This document shows positions 1 to 7,944 of a stretch of DNA of 64,000 nt, piece after piece. Every line of letters begins with the position of its first letter. Positions within the stretch are counted from its first letter, which is position 1. Origin of the DNA: Brasilonema sennae CENA114 (GTDB lineage: Bacteria > Cyanobacteriota > Cyanobacteriia > Cyanobacteriales > Nostocaceae); the NCBI RefSeq assembly GCF_006968745.1, contig NZ_CP030118.1, forward strand, positions 5,205,943 to 5,269,942, given 5' to 3'. A program made the position numbers and the translations under genes. Below the pieces are notes generated by a model that was given only the letters and a program-made list of their open reading frames with translations, was not told where the DNA came from and searched no databases.

Positions 1-150
1 CAAATCCCTCTTACCCCTATACTTCTACGCCTTAGCTTCGGTCAAAAACAACTGCCTGATGTAATCCCCCATATCCCTTGCTTTTTGCCTACGCTGACTT
101 TGTTGTGTTCACAAAGCCTGGTAAAATTCTCTAGTAAGGTGATTCAAACA

Positions 151-200
151 GTGAACAGTTATAACTGATAACTGTTCACTGATAACTGGTAACTGATAAG
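151..200. repeat. Inverted and tandem repeat (AACTGATA type)
   Basis: Bases 151-162 (GTGAACAGTTAT) are an exact inverted copy of 168-179, with a 5-base loop, and are followed by further GATAACTG units up to 200. The same motif returns at 13506-13579. It is a short tandem repeat of the kind scattered through Nostocales genomes. It lies just upstream of the small gene at 209 and may fold in its leader. Confidence 0.75.
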
Positions 201-208
201 AAACTGCC

Positions 209-514
209 ATGACTGCTGAAATTAACCAACAAAGCCAAACAACTAAAGGTGCTGATGCAGTTGATGAAGCAATTGCAAGCGGAATAGATTTTGATGGTTC
301 CCCTATTCCCCCCACGAAACTAGAACTTTATCACAAAGTCATGGGGCTAGAAGGAAACAGACAGCGCAGTGGTGTCAGCAACACGATGCGATCGCGCATT
401 GTGCGAATTGGTGCAAAGCACATACCCCAAGAAGAACTCAACCAACAACTCACAGATGCTGGTTTTGCAGCGTTAAAAGAAAAAGAAATTGCCTTCTTCT
501 ACGGTGGGAAGTGA
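209..514 (+). CDS. Small conserved cyanobacterial protein (DUF4090-like)
   Basis: A 101-residue soluble protein without signal peptide or membrane segment. The stretch from ADAVDEAIASGIDFDG to the basic NTMRSRIVRIGAKHIPQEELN segment, and the C-terminal KEKEIAFFYGGK, resemble a short protein family found only in cyanobacteria that I associate with DUF4090. I cannot confirm the family name without a profile search. No biochemical function is known to me. It starts at an ATG, with a repeat hairpin in its leader, and is followed by a broken cupin gene that appears unrelated. Reality as a gene is well supported by its composition; function is unassigned. Confidence 0.75.
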   Translation: MTAEINQQSQTTKGADAVDEAIASGIDFDGSPIPPTKLELYHKVMGLEGNRQRSGVSNTMRSRIVRIGAKHIPQEELNQQLTDAGFAALKEKEIAFFYGGK

Positions 515-550
515 TACCATTTAGCCGTATCTTCACTTAAGGTGTGAGGC

Positions 551-940
551 ATGAAACTTAAACAAGTTCTTCTTGTAGTCTTGCTTGTAGTCATGCTTGG
601 AGTTGGGTACTCTAGTATCTCATTTGCACAGGCTACACCAAACCAAGTTACATCAGAGCTAACCAGCGTTCTCAAACTCAAAACTAGCGAGTTACCGAAG
701 GTATCGGAGTTAGAAGGCGAAATTTAAACGCTAACCATAGCACCCGGAGACGTAGGTGTCTGGCATACACATGGTTCGCCTGCATTTGCTTACGTAATTA
801 GCGGTGAGTGTATCGTTGATACTCGCTCAGGTGAGCCTTCAATTACATTACCTGCTGGCAAAGCCATTATGGAACCTATTAATGTTGTTGGGCGTGCTAG
901 AAATCCTAGTTTAACAGAGTTAGTCCTAAGAAGCCAATAA
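551..940 (+). pseudogene. Secreted cupin protein gene interrupted by one nonsense codon
   Basis: The reading frame from ATG 551 encodes a signal peptide (MKLKQVLLVVLLVVMLG, then SISFAQA) and continues in the same frame to TAA at 938, except for a TAA at 725-727. Past that stop the frame gives an intact cupin core: TLTIAPGDVGVWHTHGSPAF, then YVISGECIV and LPAGKAIMEP. The HxH pair and Gly-rich turns are those of a small periplasmic cupin. A single C-to-T change in a CAA (Gln) codon would explain the stop, so this is either a very young pseudogene, a sequencing error or a read-through gene. There is no second frameshift. Confidence 0.8.
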
Positions 941-1195
941 TGTAAACAAGCCTAGACATTTATCAACAATTATTGACATCTTTAATCAACTCATCAACAA
1001 GCTCTCTAAGCCGTTTTTGCCAGTCAGGGACGGCTTTTAGCTTATCTTTAACTCCAGGTGCCACTTTAAAACACACAGGGTCTTTATCAAACGGTTTGTC
1101 ACTAGTGAAACCTAATTTATGGTTTTTCCTGAAAGGCATTGTAATTGACTTTGTATATTGGTATACTAATTATCAAATAGCATTAGAGGTCAACG

Positions 1196-1421
1196 CACTT
1201 GGGCAAAGAAAAAGAGCCAGCCCAGTTTTTGTTGATCTGTCAACACCCACGAGTACTCGTTGTTTGTGAGTCACACTTGGCACAAGAAAATGAGCCAAGC
1301 CTAGTCCCTAAAAGGGACGCTACGCAAACGTCTGTTAATTCGTCGGCGTAGTAGGGTACTCGTTCTAATAAGGCTTGGCTCATTTTCCCAGTCGGAACCC
1401 CGCAAGGCTCTTTTTCCCAGT
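1196..1421. repeat. Nested direct and inverted repeats left of tnpB
   Basis: Two imperfect direct copies (1196-1223 and 1274-1301, both CACTTGG followed by AAGAAAA and GAGCCA) are answered by two inverted copies (1370-1392 and 1400-1421, AGGCT followed by a T-run and CCCAGT). The inner pair 1286-1302 and 1371-1387 is a perfect 17-bp inverted repeat. A 12-bp palindrome (ACGAGTACTCGT) lies at 1249-1260. It may represent the left end of the TnpB element or a stack of small palindromic insertions. No protein-coding gene is supported between 941 and 1438. Confidence 0.7.
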
Positions 1422-1438
1422 CATACCCCCGGTGAGCA

Positions 1439-2614
1439 ATGCTTTTATCCATCAAGACAAAGCTAAAACTGAGTAAAGCCCAAGAAATAATAATGAGTAA
1501 ACATGCAGGTATTGCAAGATTTAGTTACAACTGGGGCTTAGCTACTTGGAATAACTTGGTTAAAGATGGATTAAAGCCTAATAAATATATCCTTAAAAAG
1601 TTCTTTAACAACCATGTTAAACCTGAGTTTGAGTGGATTAAAGAGAAAGGTATTTGTCAGAAAATCACTCAATATGCTTTTGATAATTTAGGTGATGCTT
1701 TTTCTAGATTTTTCTCTCTTAAAGGTGGTTATCCTAACTTCAAAAAGAAGGGTGCTCACGACTCTTTTACTATTGATGCAAGTGGCAAGCCTATCCCTGT
1801 TGGTGGCAAGTCTGTTAAGCTCCCCACCATTGGATGGGTTAGAACCTATGAAGGATTACCACATACCACGTGTAAATCAATCACAATATCCCGAACTGCT
1901 GATAGCTGGTTCATTGCTTTTGCACATGAACAAGAACATGAACCAACTGTTAAGTCACACGAAATTGTGGGAGTTGATTTAGGTATCAAGGAATTGGCTA
2001 CACTGTCTACTGGCGTGGCATTCCCTAATCCCAAGCATTACAAGACTAATCTAGAAAAACTTTGTAGACTATCAAAAAAGTTTGCCAGAAAAGCGAAAGG
2101 TTCTAAGAATAGAGGCAAAGCCAAAATACAACTTGCAAAACATCATTTAAGGATAGCTAATCTTAGAAAAGATACTCTTCACAAAATCACCCTTCGGGTT
2201 CGCCACTTTGCCATCGTGACGGAAGCCGCCAAGACGGCAAGTGGACTCACTACTTTCTTATGCAAGAACCACGCAAAAATAGTAGTAGAAGATTTGAACG
2301 TTTCTGGGATGCTATCTAACCACAAAATGGCGCAAGTGATTGCTGATTGTGGATTTCATGAGTTTAAGCGCCAGTTGGAATACAAAGCTAAAAAATTTGG
2401 CTGTGAAATCATCATTGCTGACCGTTGGTTCCCATCAAGTAAAATCTGTTCCAATTGTGGACATATTCAAGATATGCCGCTAAAAGAAAGGACTTACAAC
2501 TGTAAAAGTTGTGGGCATTCGATGGATCGAGATTTAAACGCAGCAATTAATTTGAGCCAGTGCTCCGCTTGTGTTAAGGGCGTTGTAGACGCCCGGAGGG
2601 CGGCTTCCCGATAG
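1439..2614 (+). mobile_element. tnpB: RNA-guided endonuclease TnpB (IS605/IS607-type, solitary)
   Basis: A 391-residue TnpB. RuvC residues are visible: Asp180 in GVDLGIKEL, Glu284 in IVVEDLNVSG and Asp365 in DRDLNAAINL. A four-cysteine zinc ribbon sits between them (Cys337, Cys340, Cys355, Cys358). Members cleave DNA under guidance of an RNA made from the element's right end and keep copies at the donor site. No tnpA lies beside it, so mobility would depend on a transposase elsewhere. Two oddities: a 60-bp GC-rich insertion at 2191-2250, in frame, adds about 20 residues just before the Glu284 strand; and the last 15 or so residues (ending DARRAASR) also look derived from a GC-rich repeat. All catalytic residues remain, but activity is uncertain. 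Confidence 0.9.
2191..2250. repeat. 60-bp in-frame insertion inside tnpB
   Basis: Removing 2191-2250 restores the usual TnpB wording (DTLHKIT directly followed by TFLCKNHAKIVVEDL). The inserted block is GC-rich compared with its surroundings and is bounded by the 4-bp direct repeat TCAC (2187-2190 and 2247-2250). Its length is a multiple of three, so the frame survives. Confidence 0.65.
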
Positions 2615-2725
2615 CCGTAAGGCGTGGCGTCAGCCATAGGGTAGCACCTGGCGTATCACGTTTGGCTAAAGCGTGTAAGCTTACTGAGGGATAACCGCTC
2701 CCATGCTCCCATTGAAGTAAGAAAT
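2560..2725 (+). ncRNA. Probable right end and guide RNA (omega/reRNA) of the TnpB element
   Basis: TnpB guide RNAs are known to overlap the 3' end of tnpB and run to the right end of the element, with the guide taken from flanking DNA. Downstream of the tnpB stop there is a GC-rich, hairpin-capable stretch ending in CTCCCATTGAAGTAAGAA (about 2705-2722), the kind of terminal sequence I recognise at the ends of cyanobacterial TnpB elements. If so, the guide would begin near 2723. The exact boundaries are inferred. Confidence 0.45.
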
Positions 2726-2875
2726 AAATGTCTAGACTTGTCTAGGGTTTATATAGCAGCCAGCGAAATTGGTATTATTTCAGCTTAGAAAGCCTGGCAC
2801 TGCTTTCCTAGACGTAGTTTCTCAATAAGAATTTAACACCAGTCGGCTCTGTTTGAACCGGAGGGAGTTTTTTGG

Positions 2876-3475
2876 TTAGCTTGAGTACCAAAAATCCGTG
2901 ACACTGTATCCCAAATCTGCCAACATTTGCCGTAGCAGTGGTAAACTTAGCCCAATCACGTTGCTATGGCAACCTTCGATTTTTTCCACAAACAAACCAC
3001 CGCGACCTTCAAGAGCAAAAGCACCAGCACACTTTAAAGGTTCACCTGTGGCGACATATGCCGAAATCGTCTCACTGCTAAGTTGAGCAAAGTAAACTCT
3101 TGTTACCTGACATCTAACCAAAGTATGATTTTGGCAAAGGTCAATTAAGGCATGACCTGTGTAAAGATCACCAAAATGACCTTGCATTTTTTGCCAGCGT
3201 TGACGTGCTTCTTCGGGATTTGCTGGTTTACCATGAATTTCGCGGTTAACAGCCAAAACAGAATCGCAACCCATAATCAAAGACGATGGAAACTGAGGGG
3301 CTACAGTTTCTGCTTTTCGCTGAGCTAAAATTTGGACTAACTGTGCAGGATCATCTGTTTGGACTTGTGACTCGTCAAAATCACTGGGACAAACCAAAGG
3401 TTCAATCCCAGCTATTTGTAGTAAGCGGCGTCGTGCGACAGAAGCAGAGGCGAGTACAAAGGGTGGAATACCCAT
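2876..3475 (-). CDS. maf: Maf family nucleotide pyrophosphatase
   Basis: A 199-residue Maf/HAM1-fold protein; the usual family length is about 190-200. The N-terminal FVLASASVARRRLLQIAG is the Maf phosphate-binding signature (SASxxRxxLL). The central segment SLIMGCDSVLAVN carries the catalytic Asp, and KPANPEEARQRWQKMQGH follows. The C-terminus contains GAFALEGRGGLFVEKIEG and NVIGLSLP, as in the family. Maf proteins hydrolyse non-canonical or modified nucleoside triphosphates to monophosphates and have been linked to septum inhibition. It ends 18 bases upstream of the PsbP-like gene's 3' boundary in genome order, and both are on the minus strand, so they may be co-transcribed, PsbP-like first. 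Confidence 0.93.
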   Translation of the reverse strand: MGIPPFVLASASVARRRLLQIAGIEPLVCPSDFDESQVQTDDPAQLVQILAQRKAETVAPQFPSSLIMGCDSVLAVNREIHGKPANPEEARQRWQKMQGHFGDLYTGHALIDLCQNHTLVRCQVTRVYFAQLSSETISAYVATGEPLKCAGAFALEGRGGLFVEKIEGCHSNVIGLSLPLLRQMLADLGYSVTDFWYSS

Positions 3476-3493
3476 AGCAGATAGTACTAATCA

Positions 3494-4036
3494 CTAGTAA
3501 ACTGAGAAAGACTTCAACGATTCTTCAATTAATCCTTTCACTCTACCCCAACGCCTTTCAGGAATTGAGGCGTTGAGTGTAAAAAGTTTGCCACGGCTAA
3601 CAGCAACACTAGCAAGGTTATGGCGTTGTTCGTTATTAGATAGTGCGATCGCATACTCTAAGAGGTAGTATGTTGTTCCGTTCGATTCGCGCTCTTCGGC
3701 ATTGACTAATTCAGCTTTGCGACCGGAACCTTCAGGAGCAAGAGCCTTTTTTCCCAACCTATATCCTACCTCTGTTGGTGTGCCTAATTCTTTGAGAGTT
3801 TTGCCTTCTGGAACTGGACTAATCACTACAGAGATATTTTCACTAATCTCAATGATGTCGTGGAACACCACATCTGGACCGTCGGCAACTTTAACTTGCA
3901 CCCAGCCGTTAGGATATGAAAACTCATAACCATTAGTAGTGTCTACATAACTTCGTCCAACCGCCGCCGCTACATTAGAATGACTGAAGCTGAAGGCAAA
4001 CACCAAGAGCAAAATGAATATAATTTTTTTCCACAT
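3494..4036 (-). CDS. PsbP-like photosystem II protein (CyanoP family)
   Basis: A 180-residue protein starting at 4036, chosen because AAAGGAAAT precedes this ATG and a signal peptide (MWKKIIFILLLVFAFSFSHS) begins here; an in-frame extension to 4204 would lie in the divergent neighbour's coding region. After cleavage the chain shows the PsbP fold signature: YVDTTNGYEFSYPNGWVQV, DVVFHDIIEISENISVVISP and a C-terminal FTLNASIPERRW. Cyanobacterial PsbP assists photosystem II assembly on the lumenal side of thylakoids. Many CyanoP proteins are lipoproteins, but no lipobox cysteine is visible here, so the mature form may be soluble. The gene is divergent from the one at 4106. Confidence 0.9.
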   Translation of the reverse strand: MWKKIIFILLLVFAFSFSHSNVAAAVGRSYVDTTNGYEFSYPNGWVQVKVADGPDVVFHDIIEISENISVVISPVPEGKTLKELGTPTEVGYRLGKKALAPEGSGRKAELVNAEERESNGTTYYLLEYAIALSNNEQRHNLASVAVSRGKLFTLNASIPERRWGRVKGLIEESLKSFSVY

Positions 4037-4105
4037 TTCTACAATTTCCTTTAGGCTGGAAGCAACACAAGGGAAGTTCATATTTCGTTTTTCATTGTCC
4101 CATGT

Positions 4106-4729
4106 ATGCTGACAACTTACGAACTGCGCTGGTTTTCTTCTGGCACGATACCGGAAAATATTGAAACTTGGTTTAAGCAGAATTGTCTGATAAACCCTAT
4201 GCAACTACCAGAAGAACGCGAAGATGTATATCTTTACTCACCAAAGTGTGATTTCTTAGGAATCAAACTGCGTCAAGGACGGCTGGAAGTCAAGTGGCGC
4301 AAAGCACAATTAGGCGCTGTGGGTTTTGGCGATTTTGTAGAAGGTAAGGCTGAGAAATGGAGTAAGTGGCTGTGTTGTGATGATACAGAAGAAACTTTTC
4401 AGCCAAACCTCGTTATGGGCAATTCCTCTTGGGTGAATGTCCAGAAAGTTCGCTATTCCCAACTTTACCAAGTTTTACCAGAATTTCCACCACAACCCGT
4501 TTGTGCAGATGAGCATATCGAAAACGGTTGTACAGTAGAACTTACCCATCTGATCATTCAAGGGAATGCTTGGTGGAGTCTTGCATTTGAAGCTTCTGGT
4601 GAGGATGCTTGTTTGATGGAGAATCTTCAGACAACAGCAAGTTGGGTATTTGATACTTATCGCGAGTTAAAGTTATTGGCTGTCAATTCTTACGCATTTC
4701 CTAGTTGGTTAGCACTGGTTCATCAATAA
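4106..4729 (+). CDS. Conserved hypothetical protein
   Basis: A 207-residue soluble protein, rich in tryptophan, with no signal peptide or membrane segment. It begins MLTTYELRWFSSGTIPENIETWF and has a long acidic middle (EREDVYLYSPKCDFLGIKLRQG). The pattern of a charged first strand (YELRWF) and later strands (LEVKWRK) might suggest a CYTH-like barrel, but I do not see the diagnostic ExExK motif, so no family is claimed. It is divergently placed against the PsbP-like gene with about 70 bases between starts, and is followed by an AT-rich gap. Function unknown. Confidence 0.75.
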   Translation: MLTTYELRWFSSGTIPENIETWFKQNCLINPMQLPEEREDVYLYSPKCDFLGIKLRQGRLEVKWRKAQLGAVGFGDFVEGKAEKWSKWLCCDDTEETFQPNLVMGNSSWVNVQKVRYSQLYQVLPEFPPQPVCADEHIENGCTVELTHLIIQGNAWWSLAFEASGEDACLMENLQTTASWVFDTYRELKLLAVNSYAFPSWLALVHQ

Positions 4730-5088
4730 GCATCAAAAAACAAGCAAAAATCACCCACAAGGGTACTGCTGGACTCAAGAATATTGAGCTACCATTTGAG
4801 AAAATCAAGTAGTTTCAAGGTTAAAATTGTAACTATAATTACATCGTGTAACGGAAAAGTCCAGCAATAACGATAAAACTAGAGTAAAATTTTAGACGCT
4901 AAAAATACGAAAGTACTCAGCAATCATTAATCCGAAAAATAGCACTCACTTATAATGAGTAGCTGGCTAAAAAATGAATAGCCTTTGCCTAGGAAAAGCT
5001 ATATCCAAAATGAGTTCATGACAAAGTCATGAGCAAACTTGAATGGCGAGATGAATCACAGTCAATTTCATTAATAAGGAACAAGTCT
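4730..5088. other. Intergenic region, no gene seen
   Basis: About 360 bases of AT-rich sequence between the hypothetical gene and the DUF2278 gene. I see no convincing terminator, RNA gene or repeat, only an AAGGA ribosome binding site shortly before 5089. Confidence 0.6.
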
Positions 5089-6138
5089 ATGAATTTAAGC
5101 GAAGGTTATGGTGTATTAAAGTGTCATGCGATCGCCGGACAAAAGGAACTTGGTAGTGACACCCCGCACTATCAAGTTCATGTGAAGGACGATCAGTTTT
5201 CGTATCGTCTAGCAATTAATGTTAGGTCAAGTCAGAAACCTTTCGATTTATTGTATTTTATCGATGACAACTTTGAACATTTCATCACCGACAAACTTGA
5301 TCAATTGGACTTTGGTTTTAAAAAACTTGAGGATTCTGATAGACAACCTGGAAAAATTGCCCTAGACTACATCCGGGGTAATTTATTCAAAGTCAATCAG
5401 ATGAAACCATTGCCCTTCAATGTACCAGGAGAAAACAACGATCTCAACGAGTTGATTGACTCATACTTTCAACGGGCAATTGAAACTCAAGCAGTTGTGT
5501 ATGCTTTCGGCGAACCTTGGGGACCAGAAAATAAGTCTGACAAAGTGTTCGGCTTCCAACCAGGAAGAGGCGTTCATAATCTTCATATGAACCAAGGTAA
5601 CAGCGGTAGCTTTGCCAGAGAAAATGGAGTTTACCAAGATGGGGCGTTATTAATTCATTACCCTTCTGCACTATCGTCTGGTGACCACTGGGTTGCAGTA
5701 TTCTTTGCATTTCAGTCCCAGTCCTTCCATACTGATGATCGCACTGGTAACCCCATAGATAAGATTGTAGGAAGTGAACCAGTACAACCAGGAACTCCAG
5801 CAGTGAAGGCGCAGGTCAAAATCATTGCTGCTTTAGTAAATCCTCGTGGAGAAGATTCTGGCAAAGAGTCAGTTACTTTAATAAATTCTTCACCAGGGAA
5901 GATAGAGTTGAATGGCTGGGCAATTGCTGATAAACTCAAACGCAAGCAACCTCTTGATGGGTTTAGCATTGAGCCTGGTGGAGTTATTACAGTACCTTTA
6001 AGTCCAGAAAACATTCAACTTTCTAATGATGGTGGAATCCTCTCTATTCTTGATTCAGAAGGGACAAAAGTTGATGGAGTTTCCTACACTAAAGAAGATG
6101 TTAAAGAGCAAGGGTGGACTTTAGTTTTTTCAAACTAG
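5089..6138 (+). CDS. DUF2278 (YukJ-like) protein with C-terminal lamin-tail-like domain
   Basis: A 349-residue protein. The start at 5089 gives MNLSEGYGVLKCHAIAG, the usual beginning of DUF2278 proteins, and AAGGA lies 8 bases upstream; the frame also allows an ATG at 5029. Residues 1 to about 230 form the DUF2278 region, including HYQVHV, an AINVRSS strand, AVVYAFGEPWG, GVHNLHMNQGN and DGALLIHYP. Residues from about 245 (AQVKIIAALVNPRGED) to the end resemble a lamin-tail domain (VTLINSSPGKIELNGWAI, LSNDGGILSILDSEG). The biochemical role is not known. It is monocistronic, with its own terminator hairpin after the stop. I am confident of the DUF2278 part, less of the tail. Confidence 0.85.
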   Translation: MNLSEGYGVLKCHAIAGQKELGSDTPHYQVHVKDDQFSYRLAINVRSSQKPFDLLYFIDDNFEHFITDKLDQLDFGFKKLEDSDRQPGKIALDYIRGNLFKVNQMKPLPFNVPGENNDLNELIDSYFQRAIETQAVVYAFGEPWGPENKSDKVFGFQPGRGVHNLHMNQGNSGSFARENGVYQDGALLIHYPSALSSGDHWVAVFFAFQSQSFHTDDRTGNPIDKIVGSEPVQPGTPAVKAQVKIIAALVNPRGEDSGKESVTLINSSPGKIELNGWAIADKLKRKQPLDGFSIEPGGVITVPLSPENIQLSNDGGILSILDSEGTKVDGVSYTKEDVKEQGWTLVFSN

Positions 6139-6234
6139 AACATCGATTTTGATGGTGTGAATTTGAGCGCAAGCAAGGTCTTGGCTTGACTTTTTTTCCT
6201 CTCCATACTCCCCTTTGGGGAATTGATATTTTTT

Positions 6235-6283
6235 AAATTCAAAGTATGCCCTTTGAGTAGCTAGGGCATACTTTGAGTTTTTT
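6235..6283 (+). terminator. Hairpin terminator after the DUF2278 gene
   Basis: An arm of about 15 bases, TTCAAAGTATGCCCT (6238-6252), pairs with AGGGCATACTTTGAG (6263-6277), and a T-run follows. Confidence 0.75.
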
Positions 6284-6379
6284 ACTTCCTACCGTGAAAC
6301 TACGAATTGCCCATAGCATCCCGTAGGGCATATATTTGAATTATTTCGTCATGGTCGAATTGAAGAAGGACAGTTGTTG

Positions 6380-7057
6380 ATGCAACAGTTGATTAAAAAT
6401 CTTGAAAGCTTATTAAACCTTTTTCTAAAATCTAATTGTCCTTTGTGTCAGCGTCCAACCTCCCAAGAATTCTGTCAAGACTGCACGAGACAGTTACAAA
6501 AATGCCATCTTAGGGATCATAATCTTAAGCAAAAATCAGTGCCCGTATTTGCATGGGGAACATATGGCGGTATCCTCAAGTCAGCAATCACTACAATGAA
6601 ATATGGAAATCAACCCCAAATTGCCCGTCCTTTAGGTCGATGGTTGGGAGAAGCATGGCTATTACATTCGCCTGTGCACAATAAAGTTGTAGTTGTTCCT
6701 ATCCCACTCCACCCCGATAGGCAAAAAAACCGCGGATATAACCAAGCTGCATTGATAGCACAAAGTTTTTGCGAAACAACTGGATTAAAATTGAAACAGA
6801 ATGGTTTGGCAAGGGTGCGAGCAACAGAAGCACAACATTCTTTATCAGCCTCCAAGCGAGCAAAAAATTTAGCTGAAGCCTTTGAAATAGGAAAAGATTT
6901 TCGTAGCCACCCAAAAGTATCAGTTCTTTTGATCGATGACATTTATACAACGGGTGCGACTGCTATGTCTGCTATGCAAACACTCAATCAAGCTGGAATT
7001 AAAGTTGTCGGGTTAGCAACAACTGCTGTTACCAGCAAAAGCAGCAATCCGATTTGA
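6380..7057 (+). CDS. comF: ComF-family phosphoribosyltransferase-like protein
   Basis: A 225-residue ComF/GntX-type protein. The N-terminus has a zinc-binding set CPLCQRPTSQEFCQDC, then a phosphoribosyltransferase domain with VVVVPIPLHPDRQKNRGYNQ and the PRPP-binding loop VLLIDDIYTTGATA. ComF proteins are needed for DNA uptake in naturally competent bacteria and are found throughout cyanobacteria. The ATG at 6380 is preferred because GAAGAAGGA lies 9 bases upstream; TTG codons at 6374 and 6377 are possible but too close to that site. No other competence gene is next to it. A GC-rich repeat block follows the stop. Confidence 0.9.
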   Translation: MQQLIKNLESLLNLFLKSNCPLCQRPTSQEFCQDCTRQLQKCHLRDHNLKQKSVPVFAWGTYGGILKSAITTMKYGNQPQIARPLGRWLGEAWLLHSPVHNKVVVVPIPLHPDRQKNRGYNQAALIAQSFCETTGLKLKQNGLARVRATEAQHSLSASKRAKNLAEAFEIGKDFRSHPKVSVLLIDDIYTTGATAMSAMQTLNQAGIKVVGLATTAVTSKSSNPI

Positions 7058-7064
7058 TTTTTTT

Positions 7065-7231
7065 AACAGGCTTCGCCAAGGTGAACGTCAGCGGCTCGAC
7101 TGACTTGTGCTGAGCCGGTCGTTGTAGCGGAAGCCGCCTCCGGCGTCGTTCGCGTAGCGTCTCCGTTCGGCCTCAAGCCGTGCCCGAAGGGCTCAGGAGA
7201 TAGCTTCGCCGAACGTCCGAACGGGAACAGG
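7065..7231. repeat. GC-rich palindromic repeat block
   Basis: This stretch is far richer in G and C than its flanks and made of short overlapping palindromes (GCGGAAGCCGCCTCCGGCG, GTTCGCGTAGCG, CTTCGCC). The hexamer AACAGG stands at both edges (7065-7070 and 7226-7231), as if the block had been inserted. The rest of the gap up to 7429 is AT-rich and shows no gene. Confidence 0.6.
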
Positions 7232-7429
7232 AAAGAAGCAATAAAGGTGTACTGAGTTTTTTAAGCACAAAGTGCAGGCACTTTCACAAAAATCAAATAA
7301 GAATTCTATAGAAATTAATTTGATTGAATCTTGAATTATTTTTCCACTTTTTTTTACTCAATAGGCAAACTCTGCCTAAGAAAACTATAATTAACCAGAT
7401 GATTCTGTTTTTGTGGGAATAATCTTTGG

Positions 7430-7891
7430 ATGAGAAATAAGAGTCTGGCTGTGGGATTGAAACAAGTTACAATCATTCCTGCCACGTTACTAGCGATTGT
7501 AATAAATACAACAGCAGCTTTTGCTCAAGCTAATAAGTTTTATAATCCGATTTCTATACCTGTTGGTAATCAAATTAACGACACACTCTCTGACAAAGAC
7601 ATTCCCACTGGTCAAGGCGGATTTGCCCGTGATTACATGGTGAAGTTGAATAAGGGCGATAATTTAGTAATTGATTTGGCGTCTGAGAGTTTTGACTGTA
7701 TGGTTACACTGCTATCATCCAATGGAACAACAGTAGCAGAAAATGATGATGGTCCTGATGGTACCAGCAATTCCCTACTTTTTACCCGGATCGTGGAAAC
7801 AGATAATTATGTGATTCGCGTACGCTCTTTTGGAGAAACTGGAATTGGACTTTTTAGACTTAAGGTGACACGACTACAGCCAGCGAAATGA
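7430..7891 (+). CDS. Secreted PPC-domain protein
   Basis: A 153-residue protein with a signal peptide ending near AAFAQA (residue 33). The remainder is one bacterial pre-peptidase C-terminal (PPC) domain: NDTLSDKDIPTGQGGFARDYMVKLNKGDNLVIDLAS, then FDCMVTLLSSNGTTVAENDDGPDGTSNSLLFTRI and YVIRVRSFGETGIGLFRLKV, as far as these fragments show. PPC domains are beta-sandwich modules normally attached to secreted peptidases; here the domain stands alone, with no catalytic part. It probably acts outside the cytoplasmic membrane as a binding or calcium-dependent module, but this is inference. Confidence 0.85.
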   Translation: MRNKSLAVGLKQVTIIPATLLAIVINTTAAFAQANKFYNPISIPVGNQINDTLSDKDIPTGQGGFARDYMVKLNKGDNLVIDLASESFDCMVTLLSSNGTTVAENDDGPDGTSNSLLFTRIVETDNYVIRVRSFGETGIGLFRLKVTRLQPAK

Positions 7892-7944
7892 AATTATGAA
7901 TTCCAAATTATTGCAAATTATGAATGACAAAACTTTTTGATAAT

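Noticed and set aside
973..1269. Open frame of 98 codons upstream of tnpB
   Set aside because: It runs into the nested inverted repeats, has no recognisable domain and no ribosome binding site.
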